Positions 32,712-43,237 of a DNA stretch of 64,000 bases are shown piece by piece. The stretch spans positions 42,961,061 through 43,025,060 of the forward strand of contig OX638369.1 in assembly GCA_951812925.1 (NCBI GenBank). Reading direction: 5' to 3'. How positions within the stretch are numbered: the first letter of the stretch is position 1; every line of letters starts with the position of its first letter. Both the position numbers and the translations under genes were made by a program. The notes beneath the pieces were generated by a model. That model saw only the letters and a program-made list of their open reading frames with translations, did not search any database and was not told the DNA's origin. The DNA comes from Calliopum simillimum. Its lineage: Eukaryota; Arthropoda; Insecta; Diptera; Lauxaniidae.

Positions 32712-33914
32712 TAAGCTTCTCTTTTCCATGTCTGCTACAAGCACCTTCTTATTCAACTCCTTACGAGGGCATAAGACGCTGTTGTGAGCTGGTGCGTCTG
32801 GACACCTGATGCAATAACCCTGATGACAATTTTCAGCTTTGTGCCCCTTCTTTAAACAGTTCGGGCACAGTTGACGTCTATTCACAAAATCTCGCCTTGA
32901 GTTTAGGCTTAGCTCCAAAAATTGCTCACACGAATAGATCATGTGGTCTTGGCCACATAAATCACATGCAAACTTTTTCTTTCCGGTATCATTTCTTGAT
33001 CTTTCCATATACTTTCCCTGTTGATGGTCTTGTTTCATTTTTGGTGGACCACGGTTTACAAGCTGTGCACCACGACTTTCAAGCTGGACATTTTGCAAGG
33101 CTGCTGCCTGCTTATCGATAAAAGTCAACATTTTTGACAGCTTTGGAAAATCCGCATCGCGCTGTAACTCCCATTGTTTGGCAGTCTCTGCATCTAGCCT
33201 TTCATGGAGGCTGTGTATGAACATAAAATCCCAGTGATCGATTGGAAGGCCTTGAGCGCGAAGCTGTCTTGCCGTCTCATGAGTGATGTCTGACATCTTT
33301 TGTAAGTCTCTTGCGCTTGCCGTTCCCTTAATTGGTTGAAGATTGTAAAATTTCTTTAAATGCTCACGACATACAAAATACTTATTATCATATTGCTGGT
33401 TAAGCCTTTCCCATGCTTCTGCGTAACTTTCCTCTGTCAGTTCCCATTCTCCTAGCGCACGCGCCGCCTTTCCAATCAAAGACTTTTTTAAATATGAAAA
33501 CTTATAGATCGCTGATATTTTTTCATTGCTATGCACCGCAGCCACAAAGCGATCGCGAAAACCTTGCCACTTAGTAACGGTTCCATCGAACTCGCCCCAA
33601 GTATTCGTCATATTGTGCTGTTGAAAAGGCATAGATAACTCTACTGCTATTCTCTTGTCATTATTGCTGCCTTCTCCTTGGGAAACATGCGCCCCAATCT
33701 TTCCTAGTAGCGCTGCATGCGCTTCAAAATATTTCCTTTCCAAACTGCTATTTTCCTCTTCCAAACTTTCCATATCTGCCAAATCAGCCTCTAAAATTAG
33801 CTGTTCATATTTTTCGCAATACTTGCTCCAATCGCCTTTTAAACTTTCCAGCCTTACTTTTGCATTGATGTGCTCCAATGTGCGAAACTCTTCACTTTGC
33901 ACAAAATCCAACAT
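32709..33914 (-). CDS. gag: BEL/Pao Gag
   Basis: The frame is open from about 33989, but the first ATG is at 33914 (the frame from 33977 would begin at TTG), giving about 401 residues. The N-terminal half is of DUF1759 type, with the PFQQHNMTNTWGEFDGTVTK / WQGFRDRFVAAVHSN pattern. The C-terminal part has two zinc knuckles: CDLCGQDHMIYSC (C-X2-C-X3-H-X4-C) and CPNCLKKGHKAENC (C-X2-C-X4-H-X4-C), followed by CIRCPDAPAHNSVLC. Gag packages element RNA into cytoplasmic particles. It ends in TGA followed by CTAG, in frame with pol. Confidence 0.93.
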   Translation of the reverse strand: MLDFVQSEEFRTLEHINAKVRLESLKGDWSKYCEKYEQLILEADLADMESLEEENSSLERKYFEAHAALLGKIGAHVSQGEGSNNDKRIAVELSMPFQQHNMTNTWGEFDGTVTKWQGFRDRFVAAVHSNEKISAIYKFSYLKKSLIGKAARALGEWELTEESYAEAWERLNQQYDNKYFVCREHLKKFYNLQPIKGTASARDLQKMSDITHETARQLRAQGLPIDHWDFMFIHSLHERLDAETAKQWELQRDADFPKLSKMLTFIDKQAAALQNVQLESRGAQLVNRGPPKMKQDHQQGKYMERSRNDTGKKKFACDLCGQDHMIYSCEQFLELSLNSRRDFVNRRQLCPNCLKKGHKAENCHQGYCIRCPDAPAHNSVLCPRKELNKKVLVADMEKRSL

Positions 33915-34160
33915 TCTTTCCACTGGCTTTCCGCTTATTTGTATGCGCCGACGCAATAAAGTTGAACTAAAAATCAAAAAAAATAGCCATTACTTTCCCA
34001 TTTTTTATTACATAAATTTGCGTTCAATTCGTGCTTATCCCTAACTCGATAAAATTTTATCGTCTTTCCGTTTTGACTTTCTTAAGCTTTCCACTTGCAC
34101 AATAATTTCTACTTTCCACTATCCAAACATCTATGCTTGCCATTGCTTGACCTCACATAG

Positions 34161-34364
34161 TCTTTCCTTATGTAAAATAATCTTTAATTTTTGCAATTCC
34201 TTTCCCTTATGTCTTTCCTTATGTAAAATAATCTTTAATTTTTGCAATTCCTTTCCCTTATGTCTTTCCTTATGTAAAATAATCTTTAATTTTTGCAATT
34301 CCTTTCCCTTATGTCTTTCCTTATGTAAAATAATCTTTAATTTTTGCAATTTCTTTCCCTTATG
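34161..34364 (-). repeat. 51-bp tandem repeat, 4 units, in the BEL leader
   Basis: TCTTTCCTTATGTAAAATAA starts at 34161, 34212, 34263 and 34314, an exact 51-bp period, and the units are almost identical (one C/T difference near 34351). Each unit holds two GGAAAG hexamers on the element's coding strand. Confidence 0.95.
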
Positions 34365-35782
34365 TCTACCACTATTGGGCACAGGCATAAGCTTTCCATG
34401 TGCGTAAAAAATTTTAGTTTACTTTATTCTAGTCCCCTATGTTTACCACCATGGGCCTCGCATAGGCTTTCCGCCGGCCTTTCCTTTTATTTTGCAACGC
34501 AAAATATAATTTCGCACGCACTACGAAATTTTTAATTTGTCCATTTATTTGTTTTCATTATTAAAAACATTCATGCATGCACATACATATATTCTTTCCC
34601 CTATCCTTTATGCTATGATCTACCATACTTCGGTAAACAAAGCAATAACATACGCTTGACAACGTCAGCAAACAAAAAACTTTCAAAAAGAAAAAATTCG
34701 GTTCTACGCTTTCTCTTCTTTCCCTTTCCACTGTCACTTTTTGTGCTTGGCTTTCTTGTTTTTGTTCTTTCCCTTTTTGCCTACATGCATGCATGCTGCT
34801 TTATATTTTATATTTTTATTGTAACTGTCCAATATTCTTTTCTTTTTTTCTTTCCTTTTTTCTTTCCTAAAAATTGCGCATATAATTTAAATTTTTAAAA
34901 CTTTCCCTATTCCTTAAAAACACATTGAACGCAAAAAAAAACACACACAAAGACATTACACTTTCCACACATACTTGCTTTTCTCTGCAGCCGTTGCTTG
35001 TTGTAAAGTTTGTGCAGCGGTCGGCTGCTGCGCATCACCTTCCTTATTCCGACCTCTATCTTTATTTTTTCTTTCCATATTTATTTATTTTTAAGATTTT
35101 AGTTTTCAATTTTCAATGTTTATTTATTTTATTTCAGCCTGTTGTTATTTTTCGCGTCGATTTTAAAACACGTACGTCACTCACGATGCAAGAAACACAA
35201 TTGAATTCAGAATCATTCCGTGTGTTTTAGCGTACCACTTTTCCATTCTCTCTTTTCCAGTTTCGCAATAAGGGTCGAAAGCGAACATCGCTTTGTATAT
35301 TCAGCATGCGTAAGAGAGTTTTCAGTATACTTTGCTCTTTCTGTCTTTCGCTATCATAGCATTAATTTAAAAACTTGCAACGACTGATTCGTTTATTGAG
35401 CACGCGTGAGAGACTTTCCAAAGCATTAAATTGAGAACTTGCAATGACTGATTTGTTTATTGAGCACTCGTGAGAGCCTTCCCACAACGTTAAATTCAAA
35501 ACTTGCAACGACTGGAATACGCAAACAATATTTCACATTTTGCAAAATGGCTGGTGTTACTTTCCATAAAATTATGTATATGTTCTTTCCATTTCTAGAA
35601 CAAATCTTTCCACTTTCCAAATCTTTCCATAGAAAAAATTCGTTACAAATTAAAGAACAAATTTTCCCCTCTTTCCGTTTATATAAAGAATTTTATGTTA
35701 ATTTTAATACAAAAATATACCTTTCCATGAAAAACAAAAACAATTTCTTTCCGAACTGCTATCCATAGGCGCCATTTCATGT

Positions 35783-35798
35783 GGCTCGACGTGGACCA
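35783..35798 (-). other. Candidate tRNA primer-binding site of the BEL element
   Basis: Three bases inside the 5' LTR the element strand reads TGGTCCACGTCGAGCC, complementary to a tRNA ending GGCTCGACGTGGACCA. The position and the TGG start fit a primer-binding site. I cannot assign the tRNA with confidence; it resembles, but does not match, the end of tRNA-Tyr. Confidence 0.6.
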
Positions 35799-35801
35799 TA
35801 A

Positions 35802-36107
35802 TGTTTCGTATACTTTACCTCCTCAGTACCTTTAGGAAATAAAAATAACACGGAAACCTTTTTTTGATGGGAAAAGCCTTTGGCATAAAAACCCATATTT
35901 ATTGATTCACTATTTAAACAAGAATTAACACAATTTTATAATTTACTTTCCTTAACTTTTAAAACAATACAAAACTGCCATATTTCAGGCATCTTCTCTT
36001 TCCAATCTCTCAATTATAACTGAACTTTCATTATTTTTAAAGAAGAAAAAAAGCTAAAATCAATTTATGACACCTCGTATCGATAACATTTTTATCGATA
36101 CGATACA
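35802..36107 (-). repeat. 5' LTR of the BEL/Pao element
   Basis: 306 bp with TG...CA ends. It contains the promoter of the element (transcription toward lower coordinates). The inverted CGTATCGATAA / TTATCGATACG pair lies at 36076-36102, at the very start of U3, with TATCGATA at 36078-36085 and 36093-36100. Confidence 0.95.
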
Positions 36108-36112
36108 CTAAT

Positions 36113-36570
36113 TGTTATGATATTCTAAGTTGAAAAATGCATTAAATTTTAGATTCTTGCAAATAATGACTAAAAGTTCATAAAATTAGCATAATTTTCA
36201 TATAGTCAACATAAACCATTTTAATTTTTTCCAAAGTCATTTTCAAATTTGAAAATCTTTAGGCAAAAATATATAATTTGTATCACAAAAAACAGATATT
36301 ATTTAAAAACCTGACTTGGGTCTCCAATTACTTAAACTAAAACAAATAAAAATTCCAAGAATTGTTTCCTACAAGCAGATTAGTGGCTTAAGTATAATAT
36401 ATGAGAAGAGTCTATTTTTGTGGTCAAAATGAAAATCCAAAAACCACTCAATAAACACTTAAAAATAGAATAAAATAGTAAAAAATTGTTTCTTATTTGA
36501 AATAGTTTTATTTTTCATATTCTTTTAAAAAAATGTTGACTCCTTGGGGACCAAGTTTAGATAAAAAACT
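36113..36570. other. Non-coding gap, nothing recognised
   Basis: AT-rich DNA that continues the pre-insertion sequence interrupted by the BEL element and then meets INE-1-like copy D. Confidence 0.4.
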
Positions 36571-37336
36571 ATTAACGGTATAACCTTTTGCCTGGCCAAA
36601 CATTAAATACCCGACACTGCAGTATTTTTGAAATTTTGCTCATATGGGAGGTGCCACGCCCTCTTGTCCGAGTTCACACAGCTTTTGCTCAGAGCTTGCA
36701 ATTATAGTTCTTAGTGTCTGAGTGAAATTTGGTTGGATTATCTCAAAAAACACTTTTAGTATGGCATTTTGAAACATTTTCTTATATGGGAGGTGCCACA
36801 CCCCCTTGTCCGATTTCAACCAATTTTTGTTAAGAACTTTCATTTATAATTCTTAGTGTCTAAGTCGAATTTGGTTTGAATATCTCAAGAAACGCTTTTA
36901 GTGTAGCGTTTTGATGCACTTGATTATATGTGAGGTGCCACGCCCTCTTGTCCAAAGTTGCTCAGTTTTTTTTTCAGAGCTTGCGCTAACAATTCGTAGT
37001 ATTTATTTTAGTTGCATTGTCGTGAAAAATACTCATAAAATTGCATTTTGAATATATTTTTTGTATGGGCAGTAGGCGCATCCGTTGATCGATTTTGCTC
37101 ATTTTCAATCCCCCGAGCTATCTTTGATGACGGAGGCAGTGTATCAAATTTCATTGAATTATCTTGCTCAGTTTTCCCAAAAAGTGTATTTCAACACACA
37201 GCCAGCCACCCTGCCAGCCAGCCAGACAGACGGACATGAAAGAGGAGGTGACGCTGATCAAGAATACATATACTTTTCTATATCTGCCACGCCTCCTTCT
37301 CTGCGTTACAAACGGAAGGACAAAGTGTAGGGTATA
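36571..37336 (-). repeat. INE-1/DINE-1-like repeat, copy D
   Basis: In reverse orientation it has the same blocks as copies A-C: three central units (GGAGGTGCCACGCCCTCTTG at about 36649, 36789 and 36930), the AGTATATGTATTCTTGATCA-type core near 37255, and the reverse of TATACCCTACACTTTGTCCT at its end. The bases CCAGGGTATATTCA of the palindrome in other copies are missing, so the terminal hairpin is deleted here. Confidence 0.78.
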
Positions 37337-39150
37337 GTAACAGCTTTGTTCTAAATTTAGTGAATGAACATATGAAATTTTTATTTAGTTAATTTAGTAG
37401 ACAGTAATGTAGTATGTTCATGCACTAAATTTAAATTCTTAATATTTTCTCGATTTTGGAATCTTTCTCTTCAGAATTTCGTACCTCAACAAGAAGGAGC
37501 AAAATGTCAATTTTGACATCTGGCAACTTAAATATAGTGTTGTCAGATAGTGTCACATGTATTCTCATTTTTTTTTTTTTTTCTCATTTGTACATACAAA
37601 AATGCAATGGATTTCGTGACTCAAACATTATTATAGGTTTGTTTGATTGAAAAATATGAATGTTTATGGCATTTATGGAAAAAAAAAAAACTTTTCCCGG
37701 ACGTTAAATTTACGCGGAATACAAAAAAAAATTAGCCCGGATTGGGCGATTTCCGGAATAAGAGGACGGATGTCAACGCTCACTATGGGAATCGTGGTAC
37801 CATCCATTTTTTCAGTAAATGTAATTTTTTTTAGCATTTTTCAAACTTTTAACAATTCTAGCTTATTGTTTCAAGTCAAGAAAATATTTCTGAAGTATTA
37901 AAAAATATCAAAAATCGCCTTTAAGTCAATATACTTTTGCTGAAACATTAAAGTGTGCTTTGAGTCAACAAAAATGTTGGCCAAACATTTAAATAGCAAA
38001 AAACTGCTTAAAGTCAACAAACTTGGATGTACCAAATGGGGGCATTCGTTTTTAAAAACATTCCCAAAATATTAATTCAACTGAGAATGCATAACATCTC
38101 CGTTGACAAGAGAAAAAATGCCGAAAATACCACCCAAGGGAGTAACATTGAATTATTTGTAACTTTGAATTAAAATGACATATACAGAGTATAAAATGTT
38201 GTTTTTGTAATTTTTGTTTTCTTCCACATTTAACGCTTATTTTCACCGCTGTTTACACAACAGCGCCGCTTTAGCACCCCCAGTATTGTTTGATTTGCTG
38301 GTTGACCCGTATGTCAACCAGAGTTGCCAACAATGTGTGAGGGAAGTAAAAACAGAAAACAAAAAACGGAAGTGGCTTTAAATCGATAGTTAATTCGATT
38401 ATATTTTGCGGTAGCAGTAGCAGCAGCAACAATGCCAACAATTTAAAAGTTAACGTCATTTTATTTGTTTTTGTTGTTTGCTTTGTGCCTTACAAAATGG
38501 ACGATAAAAGTGCGGTTGACAGCACCATTGGCAACACTGGGCACTGCCACTTTTCACTTACAGTTTTCGCTGGTGCCTTTTCACTTGCATCTTTTTGTAA
38601 ATAGTAAAATTATTTAATAATAATTTTTTTTTTCACATTTTAAATGTTAAAACGTGACTTTTGCTCAAATATTTCCAATTGTAGTTACTGTAGAAAAAAT
38701 CGTTTCGTGGTTGTTGTTGCTGTTTGGTTTACGCCACAGTTAAGTAATAAAAAAAGTTTGTGGGTACCTTATATTAATTTATATTTAAAATTTGCATTTC
38801 AAAAACAAAGCCAAAAAAAATCATAGAAGTTCGCTTTTGAAGTGTGATAGCACTTCTGGTCTCTAGTGGTTAGCCACTCCTTGACAATGTGGCCAGACTT
38901 TTAGCATTTTCACTTTTCATGCGTTTTAATGTGTTTTTTAATTTTTAATAGTATTTTTGCGTTGCAACGCATAAATTTTCGTAAGTTAAATAATGAAAAA
39001 AATAAATAAATTTACGAAAAAATTATTTCGAAATTTGTGTTGAAATCTTTGAATAAAATTTGTGTTTTCAATATGCAACAGCACGTTTTTGCAGATATTT
39101 TAAAATGTAATTAAAATGCTTAATACTGGCGCCTATGAGATTTCAATGTA
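37337..39150. other. Non-coding stretch, unique-looking DNA
   Basis: GTAGCAGTAGCAGCAGCAAC lies near 38411, with AT-rich segments elsewhere. Short frames on both strands have no family resemblance. No exon can be defended. Confidence 0.4.
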
Positions 39151-39162
39151 TAGCCTATACAT

Positions 39163-40378
39163 ACATATGTGGAAAAACCTCAGCAAGTGTGGCTTCTCGA
39201 AACACTCTAGGGCCAATAAATATGTAAAAATTCATCCCAAGAACAAACAATGGTTGATATGCTCAGCAAATGTGACTTTTTCGAAAAAAAACAAGCATGT
39301 GGCACCCTATTTTGGACAGCGAATTATCAATTTTAGATATATCAGAAGTATTTTTTAACCTGCGTTACTGACTTTTTTCGATTGCCTCCCCCAATATCTT
39401 CAAAAAACATTATTCGACGGTGATGCACTGAGTTTAGCGAATCGGACTTTCTCGAAAGAAAGTAATTGTTTGTAGAAAAATACTTCTAATATATCTAAAA
39501 TTGATATTTCGCGGTTCAAAAAGGGTGCTACATGTTTGAAAAATAACTTATTTTTTTCGAAAAGTCACAGTTGCTAAGATTTCCACTCATACGAGTACCA
39601 ACCATTGTTCAGGCTTGTACTGGGGGGCGATTTTTTTACATATCTGTGGCAATAAACCATTGTAGCTTAAGTCGGTCTTTGATCAGAAGGCAAAACAGTT
39701 TAAATTCGTTTCATAAGCATAGAACTCATGCTGATTTGCAATAATAATAAAGATTGACTACTACAACTACTCTGTTTTTTTGTCACAGATATTAATTGGC
39801 TCTAGATGCAATGATGACGCAAAGTTTGAGACTGTTTTGTGCACCCGGTTTGTTGTGTCTCTCAAAATAAAATTTTTTAGACGCAATTACGCATGAAAAA
39901 TCTCTATTTGAGCATTTTCCGAAGCAGAGGTGGCACAACCTTTTTCCCGGCCAGATCTTTTAGTCATAATATTAGGAAATCATATTTCATGAGAAATAAT
40001 CGCCTTTAGAGCTGCATGTTAGAAATCGAAAATTACCAGATTTCGGTCAAAAACCATTAACACAACTTGAGGGACCCGTGTCTAGCGCTCTACCGGAGGC
40101 ACATCAACGGGATGCAGTTTTTCTTGCGTTTAAATACCCATTTTAAAGATTTTGAATGCCCCAAACAATCGGCTAAGCCGCCTCAAAAGTTACAGCTCAA
40201 TAAAAAAGCAAGTTTTTCTATTAACACTCAAAATTTGTGGATTTTGCTCGAATTTCGGCAAAAAAAATTAAAAAATAAAGCTTCCAGGCGGTAGCACATG
40301 CATACGGGTGATCACTCGACAAACTGAGTCCTGTTCACACCGAAAGTCACACTTGCTGAGATTTCCCCATATATCGAT
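39163..40378. repeat. Inverted-repeat (foldback-like) region
   Basis: A close hairpin pairs about 39205-39360 with about 39475-39660; for instance, AATTATCAATTTTAGATATA at 39323 pairs with its near-reverse at 39490. A second, outer pair is CTCAGCAAGTGTGGCTTCTC (39179) with the reverse at about 40338-40362. The boundaries of the whole element are uncertain. No coding potential is evident. Confidence 0.6.
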
Positions 40379-40549
40379 TTAGTGAAATCGTAAAAGAGAG
40401 AAAAAAAAAGGAGAAGTTTATTTCGATTGAGCAATGGGGCCCCCTCTTGCGTATATTTTGACATTTTCAATTATGAGACTGCTATAGGAGTTGGACAATT
40501 AGTCTTGGTTTTGATTTGGAAAAATTGTTTTTAGGAGTAACAGCAAAAA

Positions 40550-40680
40550 TATAGAGCACCTACTCTTTAATTGTCCTGAGTTTCGTAGGACCAGGTTAAT
40601 ACCGTTTCACATTAGGTTAAATGATCAGGAAACTGTTTACCTGATTTTGATGAGATCGTTTATAGGAAGATCATGGGCTG
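40550..40680 (+). pseudogene. Possible non-LTR retrotransposon C-terminal scrap
   Basis: One frame reads NIEHLLFNCPEFRRTRLIPF followed by HIRLNDQETV. The E-HLLF-C--F---R pattern is the C-terminal Cys-rich signature downstream of the RT/RNase H of Jockey/R1-like LINEs. It is short and isolated, so the call is tentative. Confidence 0.4.
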
Positions 40681-40834
40681 GAAAATTGTGCGATGGAACG
40701 CCCACGTCGTTACACCTCTGAAACGTTTTGAGCCAGTTTAATGAAATTTGGTACAGATGTGAAAAGCATTAAGGCAGTTAGCATCCATTGAAAAAATGGG
40801 CGGAATCACGCCCCCTAAAAACCTAACTAGTCAT

Positions 40835-41611
40835 CTCTCCGAAACTATTCAACGCAAATGTATGAAATTTACTATATAAGTATGTACATAAAGAGCACCT
40901 GGACAGATAATGTTCACTGAAAAAAATTAGAAGAATCACCGCTCCCATTTTATTTTTGTCCTCGAAAGAGTTAATGTTCACGAAAGGGTTAATTTTTCTA
41001 AAATTGTTTTGAAATTACATATCCCTTTGCTACAGTTATTGGTTGAAATTATATCAAAATTTTGCTTAAATTAATTTCGCACGGAAAAACAAGTCATTTG
41101 ACCTAATGTGCGTTGAAGACTGTACTCCTTCGAAAATAAGGATGATTTAGACAAAACAAGAATTCGTTAAGTCCTCTTACTCAACAGAGAACCAAAGTTG
41201 ACTTTGAATGGCGGGCTCTTCGTTTCGAATCTTGATTTGGGACATCACAAAATAAAAACTCTTCGTCTAAGTGGACAGCCCGTCTAAAATTCAATAATTT
41301 TGATGTAACATGTTTTGCAATGCTTTAAATTTTCACATGCTAGCCCATTTGATTAATAAAATTTTATCGTTGGTTCTTAAGCTCCCCCAATTCAATGTTA
41401 TTTCAAGCTTATATTGCGTTTTTCTTTAGAAGTTTATTTGCCTCATTATTGGACAATCATAGTGGGGCTATGTAAAAAGCTGATCTTTGAAAAGTCAAGT
41501 ACCAATAGTTTTTATCTTTGATGACCAAATGCCTACCCCAGGGTTTCAGAACATATTTTTAGAGTGTAGCTTTAACATGTAATCTTCATGTGCAATATTA
41601 ATCCATGGAAT
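40835..41611. other. Non-coding gap, nothing recognised
   Basis: AT-rich DNA. The preceding 40700-40835 has ATGAAATTTGGTACAGATGT and ATCACGCCCCCTAAAAACCT, loosely like the INE-1-like family, but too diverged to call. Confidence 0.35.
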
Positions 41612-41647
41612 GTACACGGAGAAAAATACGTATAATAATTTTTACTA

Positions 41648-42540
41648 GGGTAAGGGAGGGAAATATGGACCACCCATCTTTCTTTTTTAAATAAAACCCA
41701 AAATACATAAAATGGAACAGTTAATTTGATGTCATCCAGTAAAGGAAACAATTTACCTTTATTCTGATTCACCTTTAGGTAAATATCTCATCAGAATAAA
41801 GAAAAAAAATTGAAAAACTGAAAATACTCAAAATGAAGATAAAAAAAAATTGTAGTGTTATATGGACTATATAGTCCATATTGCCCCACATGCTCATTTG
41901 GTACAGAAGTTGCATATAAAAATATCACTTCCACATTCGGCACATTTTTCATGACTCCAAGAACGTCAGATTACACATTCAACCCAAAATTCGCCACGTC
42001 GATCTTCTGAGTAAAGGGTATTACATTATATGCATTTTTTATCATTTTTTTCCTTTTTAGTTAACGAATTACATATAGTGACCATCAGACTCGTCATGAA
42101 AACTGCAACTAGATTCCCCATCTGAAAAAGATGATAAATACATTTGTTTTTGAGGCTTTTTTCTTTGGTGGTCCATATTACCCACAGCACGTGCTGGTGA
42201 AATAAATTGTTTTTTATCAAAAACTCTTTTGGTTAATCAACTAATTTGTGCTGATAAATTATAAATGGTTTTTACTGATTTCATATAATTAACCATGTAA
42301 TTAAAAACGCGACGTCTTTAAAGTGTAATAATGAAAAATACTCCCTAGAAAAAAATTATCACTGATCTTTTTTTGAGAAAAATCAACATACGACTTCACC
42401 GAAAGCTAAAATCGCCCTATTATAAACTTTAGGTATTAGCGTTAAGTTTGAACATGAATAACGGTAAATCCTATGTATGCAGTGGGAAATAACCGTGTGG
42501 TCCATATTACCCACGTAGTCCATATTCCCCTCCCTTACCC
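41648..42540 (-). mobile_element. Pogo-like DNA transposon remnant 3
   Basis: Termini start GGGTAAGGGAGGG (41648 and, reversed, ending 42540) with TA outside each end (41646-41647, 42541-42542). The inner part of the terminal repeat, AATATGGACCAC, recurs inside: forward at about 41655 and 41862, reversed at about 41872, 42168, 42497 and 42517. The minus strand encodes a zinc-finger-like C-terminal fragment of a pogo/Jerky-type transposase. The size (893 bp) marks it as non-autonomous. Confidence 0.7.
41888..42200 (-). pseudogene. Pogo-like transposase C-terminal zinc-finger fragment
   Basis: Reading the minus strand from about 42002, one frame gives SEDRRGEFWVECV, then RSWSHEKCAECGSDIFICNF followed by C and K. 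This is the S..GE-WVQC--C--W-HE-C-------C--C pattern that ends many pogo/Tigger/Jerky-type transposases in insects. One expected cysteine after WVECV is replaced by a stop or mutation. Upstream (42080-42150) an acidic/serine patch (SFSDGESS, FHDESDG) in another frame fits the linker that precedes it. There is no DDE core, so the gene is only a C-terminal remnant. Confidence 0.55.
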
Positions 42541-43237
42541 TATATTGGCTATTCGAAAAATTAAAGTAATCAACACTAAACTTCAAGTATAAATTACCTT
42601 ACGTATGAACTATTTGATGGGTCCGTTAAGTCATATCTACAAATAAAATGTAGTTAAATAATAAAGGAATATTTACTACAAATTTCCTACATTTGACTAT
42701 ATGTAAGGTAATTTGCACTTTCAGAAAAAAAATGTGTGGTCAATTTGAATTTATAATTCTAGTCAAAATAACTTCAATTTTTCTCACGCACAAAAATGAG
42801 TATCATAATTTTCACCTTACGCGAGTAAGGTAAGTACCACCAAAATATAGAGTCATTTTGACTTTTATAATTTTAGTAACAATTTATATTTTTGGACAGA
42901 CATTTTCTTGATATACAAATTTTTTTGCTTCTACATCATATGCGGAAGCAGCCCAGTGGATATGTATCTGACCACCATTCGGAAGGGCCAAGGTTTGTAT
43001 CCCGGCGCCGGTCAGTTCATTTTTTTATTTTTTTTTTTGTTTTTTTTTTTTTTTTGTTGTTTGAACTATACAGTAAGGTAAAAATCACACCAATTTTTTT
43101 ATTAAAATTACTAGACTGTGAGGTCATTCGAACAATCTGAATTGACTAAAAGTGTAAAGTTGTCACTATTCTGACTTGAAAATCTGGTAAAATTTATGAG
43201 AAATAAAGTAGCAGGTACTATTTTTTTCTCCGTGTAC

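Larger units (their letters stand above)
33990..35801 (-). other. Long untranslated leader of the BEL/Pao element
   Basis: About 1.8 kb between the 5' LTR and gag. It holds about 30 copies of GGAAAG (CTTTCC on the plus strand) and a 51-bp tandem repeat (34161-34364). The frame of 85 codons at 34131-34388 is generated by that repeat, whose length is a multiple of three, and is probably not a gene. Packaging signals would be expected here, but I cannot place them. Confidence 0.7.
28180..36107 (-). mobile_element. Complete BEL/Pao LTR retrotransposon
   Basis: A 7928-bp element on the minus strand. Two 306-bp LTRs start TG and end CA and I find no difference between them by eye. The 5-bp host duplication CTAAT is at 28175-28179 and 36108-36112. 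Between the LTRs lie a 1.8 kb leader, gag and pol, with no env-like frame. The domain order protease, reverse transcriptase, RNase H, integrase with DUF1759-type Gag and DUF1758/Peptidase_A17-type Pol regions is that of the BEL/Pao superfamily. Identical LTRs, open frames and an intact duplication indicate recent insertion. Confidence 0.97.
41612..43237. mobile_element. TIR element with tRNA-promoter-like core, split by pogo-like remnant 3
   Basis: The left end GTACACGGAGAAAAATACGT (41612) pairs with the right end, reversed, TTTTTTTCTCCGTGTAC (ending 43237). Without the nested element (41648-42540) it is about 0.73 kb. Its right half (42880-43110) matches the SINE-like repeats at 4424-4990: GGACAGACATTT, a degenerate B box (GGTTTGTATCC at about 42994), a T tract, TTTGAACTATACAGTAAGG. 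The presence of inverted termini suggests that the family is a TIR element rather than a classical SINE. Confidence 0.55.

Noticed and set aside
34161..34364. CRISPR-like array
   Set aside because: The repeats are directly adjacent with no unique spacers, and the sequence is eukaryotic.
34131..34388. 85-codon repetitive frame in the BEL leader
   Set aside because: It is produced by the 51-bp (17-codon) tandem repeat; it has no homology and lies between the primer site and gag.
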